DNA of 64,000 nucleotides, taken from assembly GCA_032334235.1 (NCBI GenBank), contig JAVSGI010000005.1:1240001-1304000 (forward strand), given 5' to 3'. Positions within the stretch are counted from its first letter, which is position 1; each line of letters starts with the position of its first letter. A program made the position numbers and the translations under genes. Below are positions 1 to 8,120 of this stretch, in pieces. Source of the stretch: Paracoccaceae bacterium Fryx2 (GTDB taxonomy: Bacteria; Pseudomonadota; Alphaproteobacteria; Rhodobacterales; Rhodobacteraceae). The notes beneath the pieces are model-generated. The model was not told where the DNA came from. It made no database searches and was given only the letters and a program-made list of their open reading frames with translations.

Positions 1-701
1 CGCTCGGCGTCATAGGGCCTGCTCGCCCGCTTCGGATCAGCGGCCCACTTCGTTGAAAGCGCCTTGCAGGCGTTGAACCCGGCAATGCCGATTTCCGAGA
101 TCGGGCTTTCCGCCCCGCCCGCCAGCATCACCTCGGCATCGCCCCACTGGATCAGCCGCGCCGCGTCGCCAATGGCATGTGCGCCGGTCGAACAGGCGGT
201 GACGACCGAATGGTTCGGCCCCTTGAACCCGAACCGGATCGAGACCTGCCCCGAGATCAGGTTGATCAGCGACCCCGGAATGAAGAACGGCGAGACCCGC
301 TTCGGCCCGCGTTCCTTGATCAGCACCGCCGTCTCGGCAATGGTCGAAAGCCCGCCGATGCCCGACCCGATCATCACGCCGGTGCGCTCGCGGTCATGCT
401 CGGTCCTGGGCTCCCAGCCCGAGTCCCGCACCGCCTGCACCGCCGCCGTCATGCCGTAAAGGATGAAGTCATCGACCTTGCGCCGGTCCTTCGCCTCCAT
501 CCAGTGATCGGCATTGAAGGTGCCGTCGCTGCCGTCGCCCAGCGGAACCTCGCAGGCATATTGCGTCACCACGTTCGACGGATCGAACCGCGTGATCGGA
601 CCGGCCCCCGATTGCCCCGCGATCAGCCGCGCCCAGGTTTCCTCGACTCCGCAAGCCAGCGGCGTGACCATTCCCAGACCCGTGACCACCACTCGACGCA
701 T
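1..701 (-). CDS. fabF: 3-oxoacyl-ACP synthase II (KAS II), 3' end outside window
   Basis: Condensing enzyme of fatty-acid elongation: joins malonyl-ACP to acyl-ACP in the cytoplasm. The start is ATG at 701, with AGAGGGG about 8 nt upstream. The N-terminus reads MRRVVVTGLGMVTPL, as in the family. The nucleophile motif VVTACSTGA places the active-site Cys at about residue 170. About 233 of the usual roughly 420 codons are visible; the catalytic histidines lie beyond base 1. It follows fabD, fabG and acpP on the same strand, but a ureohydrolase gene and a gene remnant separate it from acpP, so it probably has its own promoter in the 702-930 region. Identity is secure. Confidence 0.96.
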   Translation of the reverse strand, partial: MRRVVVTGLGMVTPLACGVEETWARLIAGQSGAGPITRFDPSNVVTQYACEVPLGDGSDGTFNADHWMEAKDRRKVDDFILYGMTAAVQAVRDSGWEPRTEHDRERTGVMIGSGIGGLSTIAETAVLIKERGPKRVSPFFIPGSLINLISGQVSIRFGFKGPNHSVVTACSTGAHAIGDAARLIQWGDAEVMLAGGAESPISEIGIAGFNACKALSTKWAADPKRASRPYDAE

Positions 702-932
702 CCGCAATCCCCTCTCGAACACCCCGACCGGGGCCCCCATCGGCAGTGGTGATACACGCCCTCACCCCGCCACGCAACAACCCCCGGCCGGGCTCCGCCA
801 AGGCCAAGGCCCTGAAACCCCGCAGCAACCGCACCGCGCGGCCGCCGCCCAAGCCGACCCGGCCCGCCGCGCCCATCCCGCACGCCGCCCGAGGCCGACC
901 CGACCCCCGCCGGACTTTCTCGGGTCATCCGC

Positions 933-1075
933 ACCCCGCCGCGCCACCAGCCCGATCCCCGGCCAACACCTGCGCCGCCGCCAGCGCACCCCGCCCGTCG
1001 ATGTCGCGCCCCGGCATGAACCCGGCCTCGCCGAACCCGGCGACCCCCGCCTTTTCCGCCACCGGCTCGCCACCG
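933..1075 (-). pseudogene. Decayed duplicate of the ureohydrolase C-terminus
   Basis: Read on the minus strand, this stretch encodes VAEKAGVAGFGEAGFMPGRD followed by IDGRGALAAAQVLA. It aligns without gaps to VAEKARIAGFDLVEFMPERD and IDGQGALVAAQLLA of the intact ureohydrolase next door, whose matching DNA lies about 196-198 bp away. A 2-bp deletion near 958 then breaks the frame, after which the intact gene's GLVARQG ending reappears as GLVARRG in another frame. No start or N-terminal part remains. This is the tail of a former tandem copy; the rest of 702-1099 holds no recognisable gene. Confidence 0.82.
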
Positions 1076-1099
1076 CCAAAAGCCGCCCCCCGGGCACCG

Positions 1100-1118
1100 G
1101 AATTTTCGTAGAAAATTC
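1100..1118 (-). repeat. Stop-proximal palindrome, copy 1
   Basis: Perfect 8-bp inverted repeat GAATTTTC / GAAAATTC around a 3-nt loop. It starts 7 nt after the stop codon of the ureohydrolase. Near-identical palindromes lie at 13618-13636 and 45170-45188, also just after stop codons. An AT-rich hairpin in GC-rich DNA with no clear U-run: it may be an mRNA 3'-end or termination signal, or a dispersed repeat. Confidence 0.7.
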
Positions 1119-1125
1119 GCGCCCC

Positions 1126-2067
1126 TCAGCCCTGCCGCGCCACCAGCCCCATCACCCCGGCCAGCAGTTGCGCCGCCACCAGCGCCCCCTGCCCGTCGAT
1201 GTCGCGTTCGGGCATGAACTCGACCAGATCGAACCCGGCGATCCGCGCCTTTTCCGCCACCGCTCCGATCAGCTCCATCACCTGCCAGTAGCCCATCCCG
1301 CCCGCCGTCCGCCCGATCACCGCTGGCATCACCGCCGGGTCCAGCGCGTCGCAGTCGAGACAGACGATCACCTCCGACCCTTCGGCAATCAGGTCGACCG
1401 CCCGCCAGATGCCGTGCCGCGCCACCTCGCCTGCGGGCACGAACTGCACCCCCCAGTCCAGCGCATCCGCCAGATCCTGCGGCCGCGCCGACCCGATGCC
1501 GCGCTGGCCCACCTGCACGATCGCCTCGATGTGCCCCATCTCCGAGGCCCGCCGCATGGTCGAAGACAGCCCCAGCCGCTCGCCGCCGACCTCGTCGCGC
1601 CAGTCGATGTGCGCGTCGATCTGCAGCACCGTGAAGCGCCGCCCGCGCGCGCCGAACGCCTCCAGCATCGGAATCGGCACCGAGTCGTCGCCCCCGATCA
1701 GCACCGGCACGCCGTCCCGGTCCAGCACCTGGCTGACGGCGCCGAAGATCCGCGCCCGGTTGCCCGGCGCATCCCCTTCGTCCTGCGGCAGATCGCCCGC
1801 ATCGACGGCCGAGACCCCGCCCGGAAACACCGGCCCGCCCAGATCGAAGTTCACATGGCCCAGATTGGCCGCATAGGCCGCCCCCGCCGCGCGTATCGCC
1901 GCAGGCCCGCCCGCGCAGTAGAACCCGACAGACGGATAAGGCGTGCAGCCAGCCGCCCCGATCAGCGCGATCCGCGATTGCAGCCGCCCCAGATCGCGGC
2001 AGGCGGGCAGGCCCATGAAGGTCTCGCCCCGCCCCGCCGCCCCGAACATCTCTCCCAGTGTCGCCAT
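1126..2067 (-). CDS. Agmatinase/arginase-family ureohydrolase
   Basis: Predicted binuclear manganese hydrolase that removes urea from a guanidino compound; agmatine, guanidinobutyrate or similar, not resolvable here. 313 aa from ATG 2067; longer in-frame starts add an unrelated low-complexity N-terminus. Metal motifs are in order: GGDDS (about 125-129), DAHID (151-155) and CLDCDALDP (D238, D240, D243). The first motif is normally GGDHS, so the usual histidine ligand is an aspartate here. The gene sits between acpP and fabF, an unusual place, with a terminator-like hairpin on its upstream side and a decayed copy of its own 3' end downstream. Confidence 0.85.
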   Translation of the reverse strand: MATLGEMFGAAGRGETFMGLPACRDLGRLQSRIALIGAAGCTPYPSVGFYCAGGPAAIRAAGAAYAANLGHVNFDLGGPVFPGGVSAVDAGDLPQDEGDAPGNRARIFGAVSQVLDRDGVPVLIGGDDSVPIPMLEAFGARGRRFTVLQIDAHIDWRDEVGGERLGLSSTMRRASEMGHIEAIVQVGQRGIGSARPQDLADALDWGVQFVPAGEVARHGIWRAVDLIAEGSEVIVCLDCDALDPAVMPAVIGRTAGGMGYWQVMELIGAVAEKARIAGFDLVEFMPERDIDGQGALVAAQLLAGVMGLVARQG

Positions 2068-2154
2068 GTCCTGCCCTCCTGCGCCCGGCGCAGTAAAGCA
2101 CGCCCCGCCCCGCAGCCAAAGCCCGACGCCCGACGCCCGGCCGCAAAAGCGAAA

Positions 2155-2182
2155 CGGCGCCTTCCCGCAAGGGAAGACGCCG
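2155..2182 (-). terminator. Probable acpP terminator
   Basis: Stem CGGCGcCTTCCC / GGGAAGaCGCCG closes a GCAA tetraloop between the acpP stop and the ureohydrolase start. On the minus strand a broken T-rich stretch follows. It would partly insulate the ureohydrolase from acpP transcription. Confidence 0.65.
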
Positions 2183-2212
2183 TCCATCACACCCCGTCAG
2201 GGGCGAAAGGTC

Positions 2213-2446
2213 TCAGGCTGCCGAAGAAATGAACTTCACCGCATCGCCGAAGGTCTGGATGGTTTCGGCCGCATCGTCCGGGATCTCGATCCCGAACTCT
2301 TCCTCGAAGGCCATGACAAGCTCGACCGTGTCGAGGCTGTCCGCGCCCAGATCGTCGATGAACGAGGCGGTCTCGGTCACCTTGTCTTCCTCGACGCCAA
2401 GATGCTCGACGACGATCTTCTTCACGCGATCAGCGATGTCGCTCAT
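2213..2446 (-). CDS. acpP: Acyl carrier protein
   Basis: Small acidic carrier that holds growing acyl chains on a 4'-phosphopantetheine arm. 77 aa, normal length. The attachment Ser lies in the motif GADSLD (Ser about 36), and the helix [11 protein letters not shown] is typical. The start ATG at 2446 has AGGAAG a few bases upstream. The 190 bp separating it from fabG probably carry a dedicated promoter, as is usual for this highly expressed gene. Confidence 0.97.
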   Translation of the reverse strand: MSDIADRVKKIVVEHLGVEEDKVTETASFIDDLGADSLDTVELVMAFEEEFGIEIPDDAAETIQTFGDAVKFISSAA

Positions 2447-2636
2447 GTCACTTCCTCATAGAGTTGCGGGAGGTTTCCCGGTCTTGCTGTCCCTTGCCCC
2501 GAGGGGCGGCTTTCCCCCGCGTTGCGGCAGGGCACCGGCGCCTTGGCCTCCGGCGTATCCAGACGCGCCTATAGCAAGGGCGCGCAGGCTTGGCAAACGC
2601 TTTCCCGTGCGGCGCAGTGGCCGTTCCGGGGCCGTG

Positions 2637-3374
2637 TCACAGCATCGCCATGCCGCCGTTCACATGCAGCGTGGCCCCTGTGACATAGGCCGCCTCGACG
2701 CTTGCCAGATAGAGCACCGCCGCCGCTATCTCGCCCGGCTCGCCCATCCGCCCGGCGGGCACCTGGGTCAGGATGCGGGCTTTCTGCTCGTCGTTCAGCT
2801 TGTCGGTCATGGCGGTGGCGATGAAGCCGGGTGCGACGCAGTTGACCGTGATGCCGCGGCTTGCCACCTCGTAGGCCAGCGATTTCGACATCCCCACCAT
2901 CCCGGCCTTTGCGGCGGCATAGTTGGCCTGCCCCGGGTTGCCGGTAGCGCCGACGATCGAGCCTACGTTGACGATCCGCCCCCAGCGCGCCTTCATCATG
3001 CCGCGCACCACCCCCCGGCACAGCCGGAAGGTCGAGGTCAGGTTGACATCCAGCACCGAGGACCATTCGTCATCCGACATCCGCATGAACAGGTTGTCGC
3101 GGGTGATGCCCGCGTTGTTCACCAGCACATCCACCGACCCCATCGCCGCAATCGCGGCCTTGGGCAGAGCTTCCACCGCCGCCGCATCGCCCAGGTCGCA
3201 GGGCAGCACATAAGCCCGCTCGCCCAGTTCCGCCGCCAGCGCCTCCAGTGGCGCCACCCTCGTGCCGGACAGGGCGACAGAAGCCCCCGCACCATGCAGC
3301 ACCCGCGCCACCTCTGCCCCGATGCCGCCCGACGCCCCGGTGATCAGCGCGCATTTTCCCGTCAGATCAAACAT
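2637..3374 (-). CDS. fabG: 3-oxoacyl-ACP reductase
   Basis: NADPH-dependent reduction of 3-oxoacyl-ACP in fatty-acid synthesis. 245 aa, a classical short-chain dehydrogenase: cofactor motif TGASGGIG near the N-terminus, NNAG near residue 86, catalytic Ser in NVGSIVG, and YAAAK with the Tyr/Lys pair. The ATG at 3374 is chosen because GAGGAA precedes it by about 8 nt and the protein then begins MFDLTGK as in homologues. It lies 69 bp downstream of fabD and is probably co-transcribed with it. Confidence 0.96.
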   Translation of the reverse strand: MFDLTGKCALITGASGGIGAEVARVLHGAGASVALSGTRVAPLEALAAELGERAYVLPCDLGDAAAVEALPKAAIAAMGSVDVLVNNAGITRDNLFMRMSDDEWSSVLDVNLTSTFRLCRGVVRGMMKARWGRIVNVGSIVGATGNPGQANYAAAKAGMVGMSKSLAYEVASRGITVNCVAPGFIATAMTDKLNDEQKARILTQVPAGRMGEPGEIAAAVLYLASVEAAYVTGATLHVNGGMAML

Positions 3375-3443
3375 GTCCCGTTCCTCATTCACACCCCGGC
3401 CCCCGTTCCCGAACGCGGAAACCAACCCGCGCCCCGGCCCATG

Positions 3444-4376
3444 TCAGCCCGCAACCGCCGCCGCCACGTCTTCCGGCGTGCCGACCGCCCGCGTCGCAAC
3501 GCCGGGCACGATCCGCTTGATCATCCCCGAAAGCGCCTTGCCCGCCCCGATCTCCCAATAGTCGGTGACGCCCGCCCCTGCCATCCACAGCACGGATTCG
3601 CGCCAGCGCACCACGCTGGTCACCTGTGCCACCAGCAGCGCGCGGATGCGGTCGGGCTCGGTCACAGCCTCGGCGCGCACGTTCACCACCACCGGCACGC
3701 AGGGCGCATGAATCACCACGGCCGCCAGCGCCTCGCCCATCACCGCCGCCGCAGGTTCCATCAGCGCGCAATGGAAGGGAGCGCTGACCGGCAGCAGCAG
3801 CGCGCGCTTGGCGCCGCGCGCCTTGGCGATCACCAGCGCCCGCTCCACCGCCGCGCGATGGCCCGAAACCACCACCTGCGCCGGGTCGTTGTCGTTGGCG
3901 GCATGGCAGACCTCGTCGCCCGCCGCTTCTGCCGCAACCTCGACCACGGTCGCATAGTCCAGCCCCAGGAGGGCCGCCATCGCGCCGACGCCGACCGGCA
4001 CCGCTTCCTGCATCGCCAGCCCGCGCACCCGCAACAGCCGCGCCGTGTCGGCCAGATCCAGCGCCCCGGCCGCACAGAGCGCCGAGTATTCGCCCAGCGA
4101 ATGCCCCGCCACGAACGAGGCGGTGTCCATTCCCAGCCCCTCGGATTCCAGCGCCCGCAGCGCCGCGATGGATGTCGCCATCAGCGCCGGCTGCGCGTTC
4201 TGCGTCAGGGTCAGCTCGTCCGCCATCCCTTCCCAGATCAGCGCCGAGAGCTTTTCGCCCAGCGCCTCGTCAACCTCGTCGAATACGGCCTTCGCCGCCG
4301 GGTAGGCTTCGGCGAGGGCCCGCCCCATGCCGATGGTCTGTGCCCCCTGCCCGGGAAATACGAATGCGCGGCTCAT
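3444..4376 (-). CDS. fabD: Malonyl-CoA:ACP transacylase
   Basis: Loads malonyl units from CoA onto ACP. 310 aa. The N-terminus MSRAFVFPGQGAQ is diagnostic and the nucleophile elbow GHSLGEY carries the catalytic Ser. The start at 4376 is set by that conserved N-terminus; an in-frame extension to 4532 would add a non-conserved segment. First gene of the minus-strand fab cluster and divergent from the cytochrome b561-YceI gene, so 4377-4515 should hold promoters for both. Confidence 0.96.
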   Translation of the reverse strand: MSRAFVFPGQGAQTIGMGRALAEAYPAAKAVFDEVDEALGEKLSALIWEGMADELTLTQNAQPALMATSIAALRALESEGLGMDTASFVAGHSLGEYSALCAAGALDLADTARLLRVRGLAMQEAVPVGVGAMAALLGLDYATVVEVAAEAAGDEVCHAANDNDPAQVVVSGHRAAVERALVIAKARGAKRALLLPVSAPFHCALMEPAAAVMGEALAAVVIHAPCVPVVVNVRAEAVTEPDRIRALLVAQVTSVVRWRESVLWMAGAGVTDYWEIGAGKALSGMIKRIVPGVATRAVGTPEDVAAAVAG

Positions 4377-4515
4377 GTGTTCTCCAGTTCTCTTTGCCCC
4401 GGCATAGCCCGACCCGGCCCCCGAACGCAATCTTGCCGCACAGCGGCTGTGCGACGCGCCCTCTATCGGCCGGGGGTCTGCCGCCCTAGTGTCCGGCAAA
4501 ACTCCCGAGGACACC

Positions 4516-5706
4516 ATGACATTGACCAACACCCCCCGCAGCTACGGCAGTCTGGCGCGCAGCCTGCACTGGCTGACCGCCCTGCTGATCCTGACCGCCA
4601 TCGCGCTTGGCCTGATCGCGAACGAGCTGCCCTACGACACGGCCGAGGCGCTGGCGTTCAAGGCGCAACTGTTCTCGCTGCACAAGACGCTGGGCATCGC
4701 GACCTTCGGCGTCGCGCTGCTGCGCATCCTCTGGGCGCTGACCCAGCCGCGCCCGGCACCGATGCACCCCGGCCGCCGACTTGAATCGCTGGCCGCCGAG
4801 GCGACCCACTGGCTGCTGTATCTCTCGCTCGTGCTGGTGCCGCTGTCGGGCTGGGTGCATCACGCCGCGACCACCGGTTTCGCGCCGATCCTGTGGCCTT
4901 TCGGCCAAAGCCTGCCCTTCGTGCCGAAATCTGAAACGCTGGCGCAGTCTGCGGGCGCGCTGCACTGGCTGTTCACCAAACTGCTGATCGCGGCGATTCT
5001 GCTGCATATTGCCGGCGCGCTGAAACATGCGCTGATCGACCGTGACGGCACCCTGTCGCGGATGCTGCGCGGCACCCCCGGCGGAACGCCCGCCCGGCAC
5101 GCCACCGCCCCGGCGTTTCTTGCCCTGCTGATCTATGCCCTCGGGGCCGGCGCCGCGCTGACGCTGGTGCCGCAAGACGCGCCCCCCGCCACGCCCGTCA
5201 CCGCGACGGCGACGGACACGGCCGGCAACTGGCAGGTCACCGACGGCAGCCTGACTTTCACCGTCAGGCAGATGGGCGCCGAGGTGCAGGGCAGCTTTGC
5301 CACATGGAGCGCCGACATCACCTTCGACGAAACCCCGGCGAACGGCGAAAACGGTCGCGTCACCGTCACCATCGCCACCGACAGCCTGACGCTCGGTTCG
5401 GTCACCGCCCAGGCCAAGGCGCCCGAGTTCTTCGACACCGCCGCTCATCCGCAGGCCACCTTCGCCGCCACCCTGCGCCCCGCGCCCGAAGGCTACACGG
5501 CCGACGGCGCCCTGAACCTGCGCGGCACCCCGCAGCCCGTCAGCCTGCCCTTCACCCTGACAATCGACGACGGCACCGCCCGGATGCAGGGCAGCACCAC
5601 GCTGGACCGCCGCACCTTCGGCATGGGGCCAAGCTACCCCGACGAGGCGAGCGTCGGCCATTTCGTCACCGTCACCGTGGACCTGACGGCGATCCGGCAA
5701 CCCTGA
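4516..5706 (+). CDS. Cytochrome b561-YceI fusion membrane protein
   Basis: Residues about 8-180 form a cytochrome b561-type integral membrane domain: hydrophobic helices with histidines in SLHWLTALL, SLHKTLG, ALHWLFTKL and LLHIAGALKH suited to two b-type haems. A further hydrophobic segment near 200-220 leads to a periplasmic YceI-like lipocalin domain (about 240-396). YceI domains bind polyprenyl-type lipids, so an electron-transfer role with an isoprenoid ligand is plausible but inferred. ATG 4516 is preceded by GAGG; a GTG at 4489 is the alternative. It converges on a stand-alone yceI gene across a shared terminator. Confidence 0.9.
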   Translation: MTLTNTPRSYGSLARSLHWLTALLILTAIALGLIANELPYDTAEALAFKAQLFSLHKTLGIATFGVALLRILWALTQPRPAPMHPGRRLESLAAEATHWLLYLSLVLVPLSGWVHHAATTGFAPILWPFGQSLPFVPKSETLAQSAGALHWLFTKLLIAAILLHIAGALKHALIDRDGTLSRMLRGTPGGTPARHATAPAFLALLIYALGAGAALTLVPQDAPPATPVTATATDTAGNWQVTDGSLTFTVRQMGAEVQGSFATWSADITFDETPANGENGRVTVTIATDSLTLGSVTAQAKAPEFFDTAAHPQATFAATLRPAPEGYTADGALNLRGTPQPVSLPFTLTIDDGTARMQGSTTLDRRTFGMGPSYPDEASVGHFVTVTVDLTAIRQP

Positions 5707-5715
5707 CCCCGCATG

Positions 5716-5746
5716 AAAAAGGCCGCCGGAACCCCCGGCGGCCTTT
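5716..5746. terminator. Bidirectional intrinsic terminator
   Basis: GGCCGCCGG (5721-5729) pairs with CCGGCGGCC (5735-5743), flanked by AAAAA on the left and TTT on the right. It lies between two convergent genes and can serve both strands. Confidence 0.85.
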
Positions 5747-5767
5747 CCCGTCAGAGGGAAGACGAAA

Positions 5768-6346
5768 TCACTCGGCCTTCATCGCCTCGATCGAGATCTG
5801 CACCTTCACCTCTTCCGACACGAACGGGGCGAACATGCCCAGCCCGTAATCCGACCGCGCCAGCGTCGTGGTTGCCGAGAACCCGGCCCAGGGCTTGCCC
5901 GCCATCGGATGGTCGCCCATCTGGTTCAGCACCGCATCCAGCACCACCGGCTTGGTCACGCCGTTCAGCGTCAGATCGCCGGTGATCAGCGCGGTCTTCT
6001 CGCCAGTCACCTCGATGCCGGTGGAAACAAAGGTCACCATCTCGTCGTCGGTCGCATCGAAGAAATCCTTCGACATGAAGTGGTCGAAGCGTTCCTGCCA
6101 GCCGGTCAGCATGGTCTTGACCGGGAAGGACACCGAAACGCTCGACTCGGCAGGCGCGGCCGCATCCAGCATGATCTCGCCCGCGAAGCCCGAGAACATG
6201 CCGAACCCGGTCGAGAAGCCAAGGTGGTCATAGGAAAACACGATCTGGCTGTGGCTGCTGTCGAGCGTGTATTTTTCCGGCGCGGCAAGGGCGGGGGCGG
6301 CAACAAGCGCGCCGATCAGGGCGGCAACGGGAACAAGGCGGTTCAT
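5768..6346 (-). CDS. Periplasmic YceI family protein
   Basis: 192 aa from ATG 6346 (GGAG upstream). Residues 1-22 form a Sec signal peptide ending ALAAPEKY, followed by one YceI lipocalin-like domain: YTLDSSHSQIVFSYDHLGFS at the start, then the typical TGDLTLNGVTKPV segment. Family members are periplasmic carriers of isoprenoid-like lipids; no enzymatic function is evident. It has the same domain as the C-terminus of the convergent b561 fusion, so one may deliver ligand to the other (inference). Confidence 0.9.
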   Translation of the reverse strand: MNRLVPVAALIGALVAAPALAAPEKYTLDSSHSQIVFSYDHLGFSTGFGMFSGFAGEIMLDAAAPAESSVSVSFPVKTMLTGWQERFDHFMSKDFFDATDDEMVTFVSTGIEVTGEKTALITGDLTLNGVTKPVVLDAVLNQMGDHPMAGKPWAGFSATTTLARSDYGLGMFAPFVSEEVKVQISIEAMKAE

Positions 6347-6446
6347 GGGCAAACTCCGGTAAGGAAAGGAAAGGTCGAGTGTTTCGACTGTCATGACAGA
6401 TGCCCTTCCCGGCCTCAGCGCACAATTGCACAGTCCCGAACAAGAC

Positions 6447-6464
6447 CTGTTCGCCTGCGAACAG
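6447..6464. promoter_or_regulatory. 18-bp palindrome, candidate operator
   Basis: CTGTTCGC / GCGAACAG with a 2-bp centre is a perfect inverted repeat. It lies 101 bp upstream of the yceI start and 195 bp upstream of rpsF, in a 312-bp divergent region that otherwise holds no gene. Size and symmetry suit a dimeric repressor; which gene it controls is unknown. Confidence 0.45.
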
Positions 6465-6658
6465 TCACACCTGCGTGTGTCGGCGGGGAAGCGGAACTCC
6501 TGCCCTCCACCGCCTTGTGGCTTGCATCCCCGCCCGGCCGCGTGTAAGGACGCGCATCCTTCCGCCAACCACGAAACCGGCGCAAACCCTCGTGGACGGG
6601 CAGCGGAAGGTCTTTTCGCCCGTCCTATGAAATGCGCTTTGACATGAACGGAGACCAC

Positions 6659-7132
6659 ATGCCGCTTTACGAGCATGTTTTCATTGCGCGTCAGGATTTG
6701 TCCAACACGCAAGCCGAAGGCCTCATCGAACACTTCTCGACCGTACTTGCGGACAACGGCGGCGCCGTCGTCGAACGCGAATACTGGGGCGTCAAGACGA
6801 TGGCCTACAAGATCAACAAGAACCGCAAGGGCCACTATGCCTTCCTGAAATCCAACGCCCCGGCGGCTGCGGTTCAGGAAATGGAACGCCTGATGCGCCT
6901 GCATGACGACGTGATGCGCGTGCTGACCATCAAGGTCGATGCCCATGTCGAAGGGCCCTCGGTCCAGATGCAGAAGCGTGACGAGCGCGAGCGCGGTGAC
7001 CGTCCCGACCGTGGCGACCGCCCGGATCGTGGAGACCGCCCCGAGCGCAGCTTCGGCGGTGATCGTGGTGGCGACCGTGGCGGCTTCGGTGGTGACCGTG
7101 GCGGCTTCGGTGGCGGCGACCGTCGGCGCTGA
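6659..7132 (+). CDS. rpsF: 30S ribosomal protein bS6 with Arg/Gly-rich tail
   Basis: Small-subunit protein that pairs with S18 on 16S rRNA. 157 aa; residues 1-105 are the S6 fold ([15 protein letters not shown] to KVDAHVEG). Two in-frame starts lie upstream, but ATG 6659 has GGAG at an ideal distance and the conserved MPLYEHV start. From about residue 112 there is an unusual tail: three near-perfect GDRPDR repeats, then GGDRGG/GGFGGDR repeats ending DRRR. Long charged S6 tails are known in alphaproteobacteria. First gene of rpsF-rpsR-rplI. Confidence 0.96.
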   Translation: MPLYEHVFIARQDLSNTQAEGLIEHFSTVLADNGGAVVEREYWGVKTMAYKINKNRKGHYAFLKSNAPAAAVQEMERLMRLHDDVMRVLTIKVDAHVEGPSVQMQKRDERERGDRPDRGDRPDRGDRPERSFGGDRGGDRGGFGGDRGGFGGGDRRR

Positions 7133-7155
7133 TCAGGCAGGAAAGGATATATCCC

Positions 7156-7383
7156 ATGGCGAACAAACCGTTTTTCCGCCGCCGCAAGGTCTGCCCGTTC
7201 TCGGGCGACAATGCACCGGCCATCGACTACAAAGACACGCGTCTGCTGCAGCGCTACATCTCCGAGCGCGGCAAGATCGTGCCGTCGCGCATCACCGCCG
7301 TCTCGGCGATCAAGCAGCGTGAGCTGGCCCGCGCGATCAAGCGCGCCCGCTTCCTCGCCCTGCTGCCCTACGCCGTGAAATAA
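7156..7383 (+). CDS. rpsR: 30S ribosomal protein bS18
   Basis: 75 aa, the normal length. It opens [20 protein letters not shown] and ends with the basic helix [17 protein letters not shown] typical of S18. Binds the 30S platform together with S6. It lies 23 bp after rpsF and 12 bp before rplI, so all three are one transcript. Clear AGGA-type ribosome site upstream. Confidence 0.97.
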   Translation: MANKPFFRRRKVCPFSGDNAPAIDYKDTRLLQRYISERGKIVPSRITAVSAIKQRELARAIKRARFLALLPYAVK

Positions 7384-7395
7384 GGAGCACAAGAC

Positions 7396-7971
7396 ATGCA
7401 AGTGATCCTTCTGCAACGCGTGGCCAAGCTGGGCCAGATGGGCGAGGTCGTCACCGTCAAGGACGGCTACGCCCGCAACTTCCTGCTGCCGCAGGGCAAG
7501 GCGCTGCGCGCCAATGCCTCGAACATCAAGTCGTTCGAAGCCAAGAAAGTGCAGCTTGAGGTCGCCAACCTCGAAACCCGCAAGGAAGCCGAAGTCGTGG
7601 CCGAAAAGCTTGACGGCCAGACCTTCGTGGTCATCCGTTCGGCATCGGACTCGGGCGCGCTCTACGGCTCCGTGACCACGCGCGACGCCGCCGAAGCCGC
7701 AACCGACGCGGGCTTCACCGTGAACCGCGGCCAGATCGTGCTCGACCGTCCGATCAAGGATCTGGGCCTGCACACCATCACGGTCGTGCTGCACCCGGAA
7801 GTGACCGTCAAGGTCACGATGAACGTGGCCCGTTCGGTCGAAGAAGCCGAACTGCAAGCCTCGGGCAAGTCGATCCGCGAGCTGGCAGCCGAGGCCGAAG
7901 CCGAAGCCGAGTTCGAGATCGCCGAGCTGTTCGACGAAATGGGCGCAGCCCAGGACGGCGAAGACCTCTGA
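7396..7971 (+). CDS. rplI: 50S ribosomal protein bL9
   Basis: 191 aa. The N-terminal rRNA-binding domain has the signature [20 protein letters not shown]; a long linker helix rich in K, E and A follows, then the C-terminal domain. The C-terminus (about 150-191) is extended with an acidic [19 protein letters not shown] stretch beyond the compact E. coli form. Last gene of the operon, followed at once by an intrinsic terminator. Confidence 0.97.
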   Translation: MQVILLQRVAKLGQMGEVVTVKDGYARNFLLPQGKALRANASNIKSFEAKKVQLEVANLETRKEAEVVAEKLDGQTFVVIRSASDSGALYGSVTTRDAAEAATDAGFTVNRGQIVLDRPIKDLGLHTITVVLHPEVTVKVTMNVARSVEEAELQASGKSIRELAAEAEAEAEFEIAELFDEMGAAQDGEDL

Positions 7972-7995
7972 TCCCGACCATTTGGCCGAAACAGA

Positions 7996-8024
7996 CCGCG
8001 CAAGGGCAACTTGCGCGGTTTTTT
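7996..8024 (+). terminator. Intrinsic terminator of rpsF-rpsR-rplI
   Basis: CCGCGCAAG / CTTGCGCGG stem with a 5-nt loop followed by six T residues, 25 nt after the rplI stop codon. One of the clearest terminators in the window. Confidence 0.93.
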
Positions 8025-8069
8025 CGTTGCGGCGTTCGCTGCGGCGGGTGCCTTTCCCGGCCCAACATG

Positions 8070-8094
8070 AAAAAGGCCGCCCCACGGGGCGGCC
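8070..8094 (-). terminator. Intrinsic terminator of tig
   Basis: On the minus strand, a 9-bp GC stem (GGCCGCCCC / GGGGCGGCC) is followed by five T residues, 27 nt beyond the trigger factor stop codon. Confidence 0.88.
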
Positions 8095-8120
8095 CTCTGG
8101 CATCCGTCAGGAAAAGACGA

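Noticed and set aside
514-4784. Long open frames on the plus strand opposite the fab genes
   Set aside because: Their products are Arg/Pro/His-rich with no conserved motif, and the opposite strand encodes well-recognised enzymes; typical antisense openness of GC-rich coding DNA.
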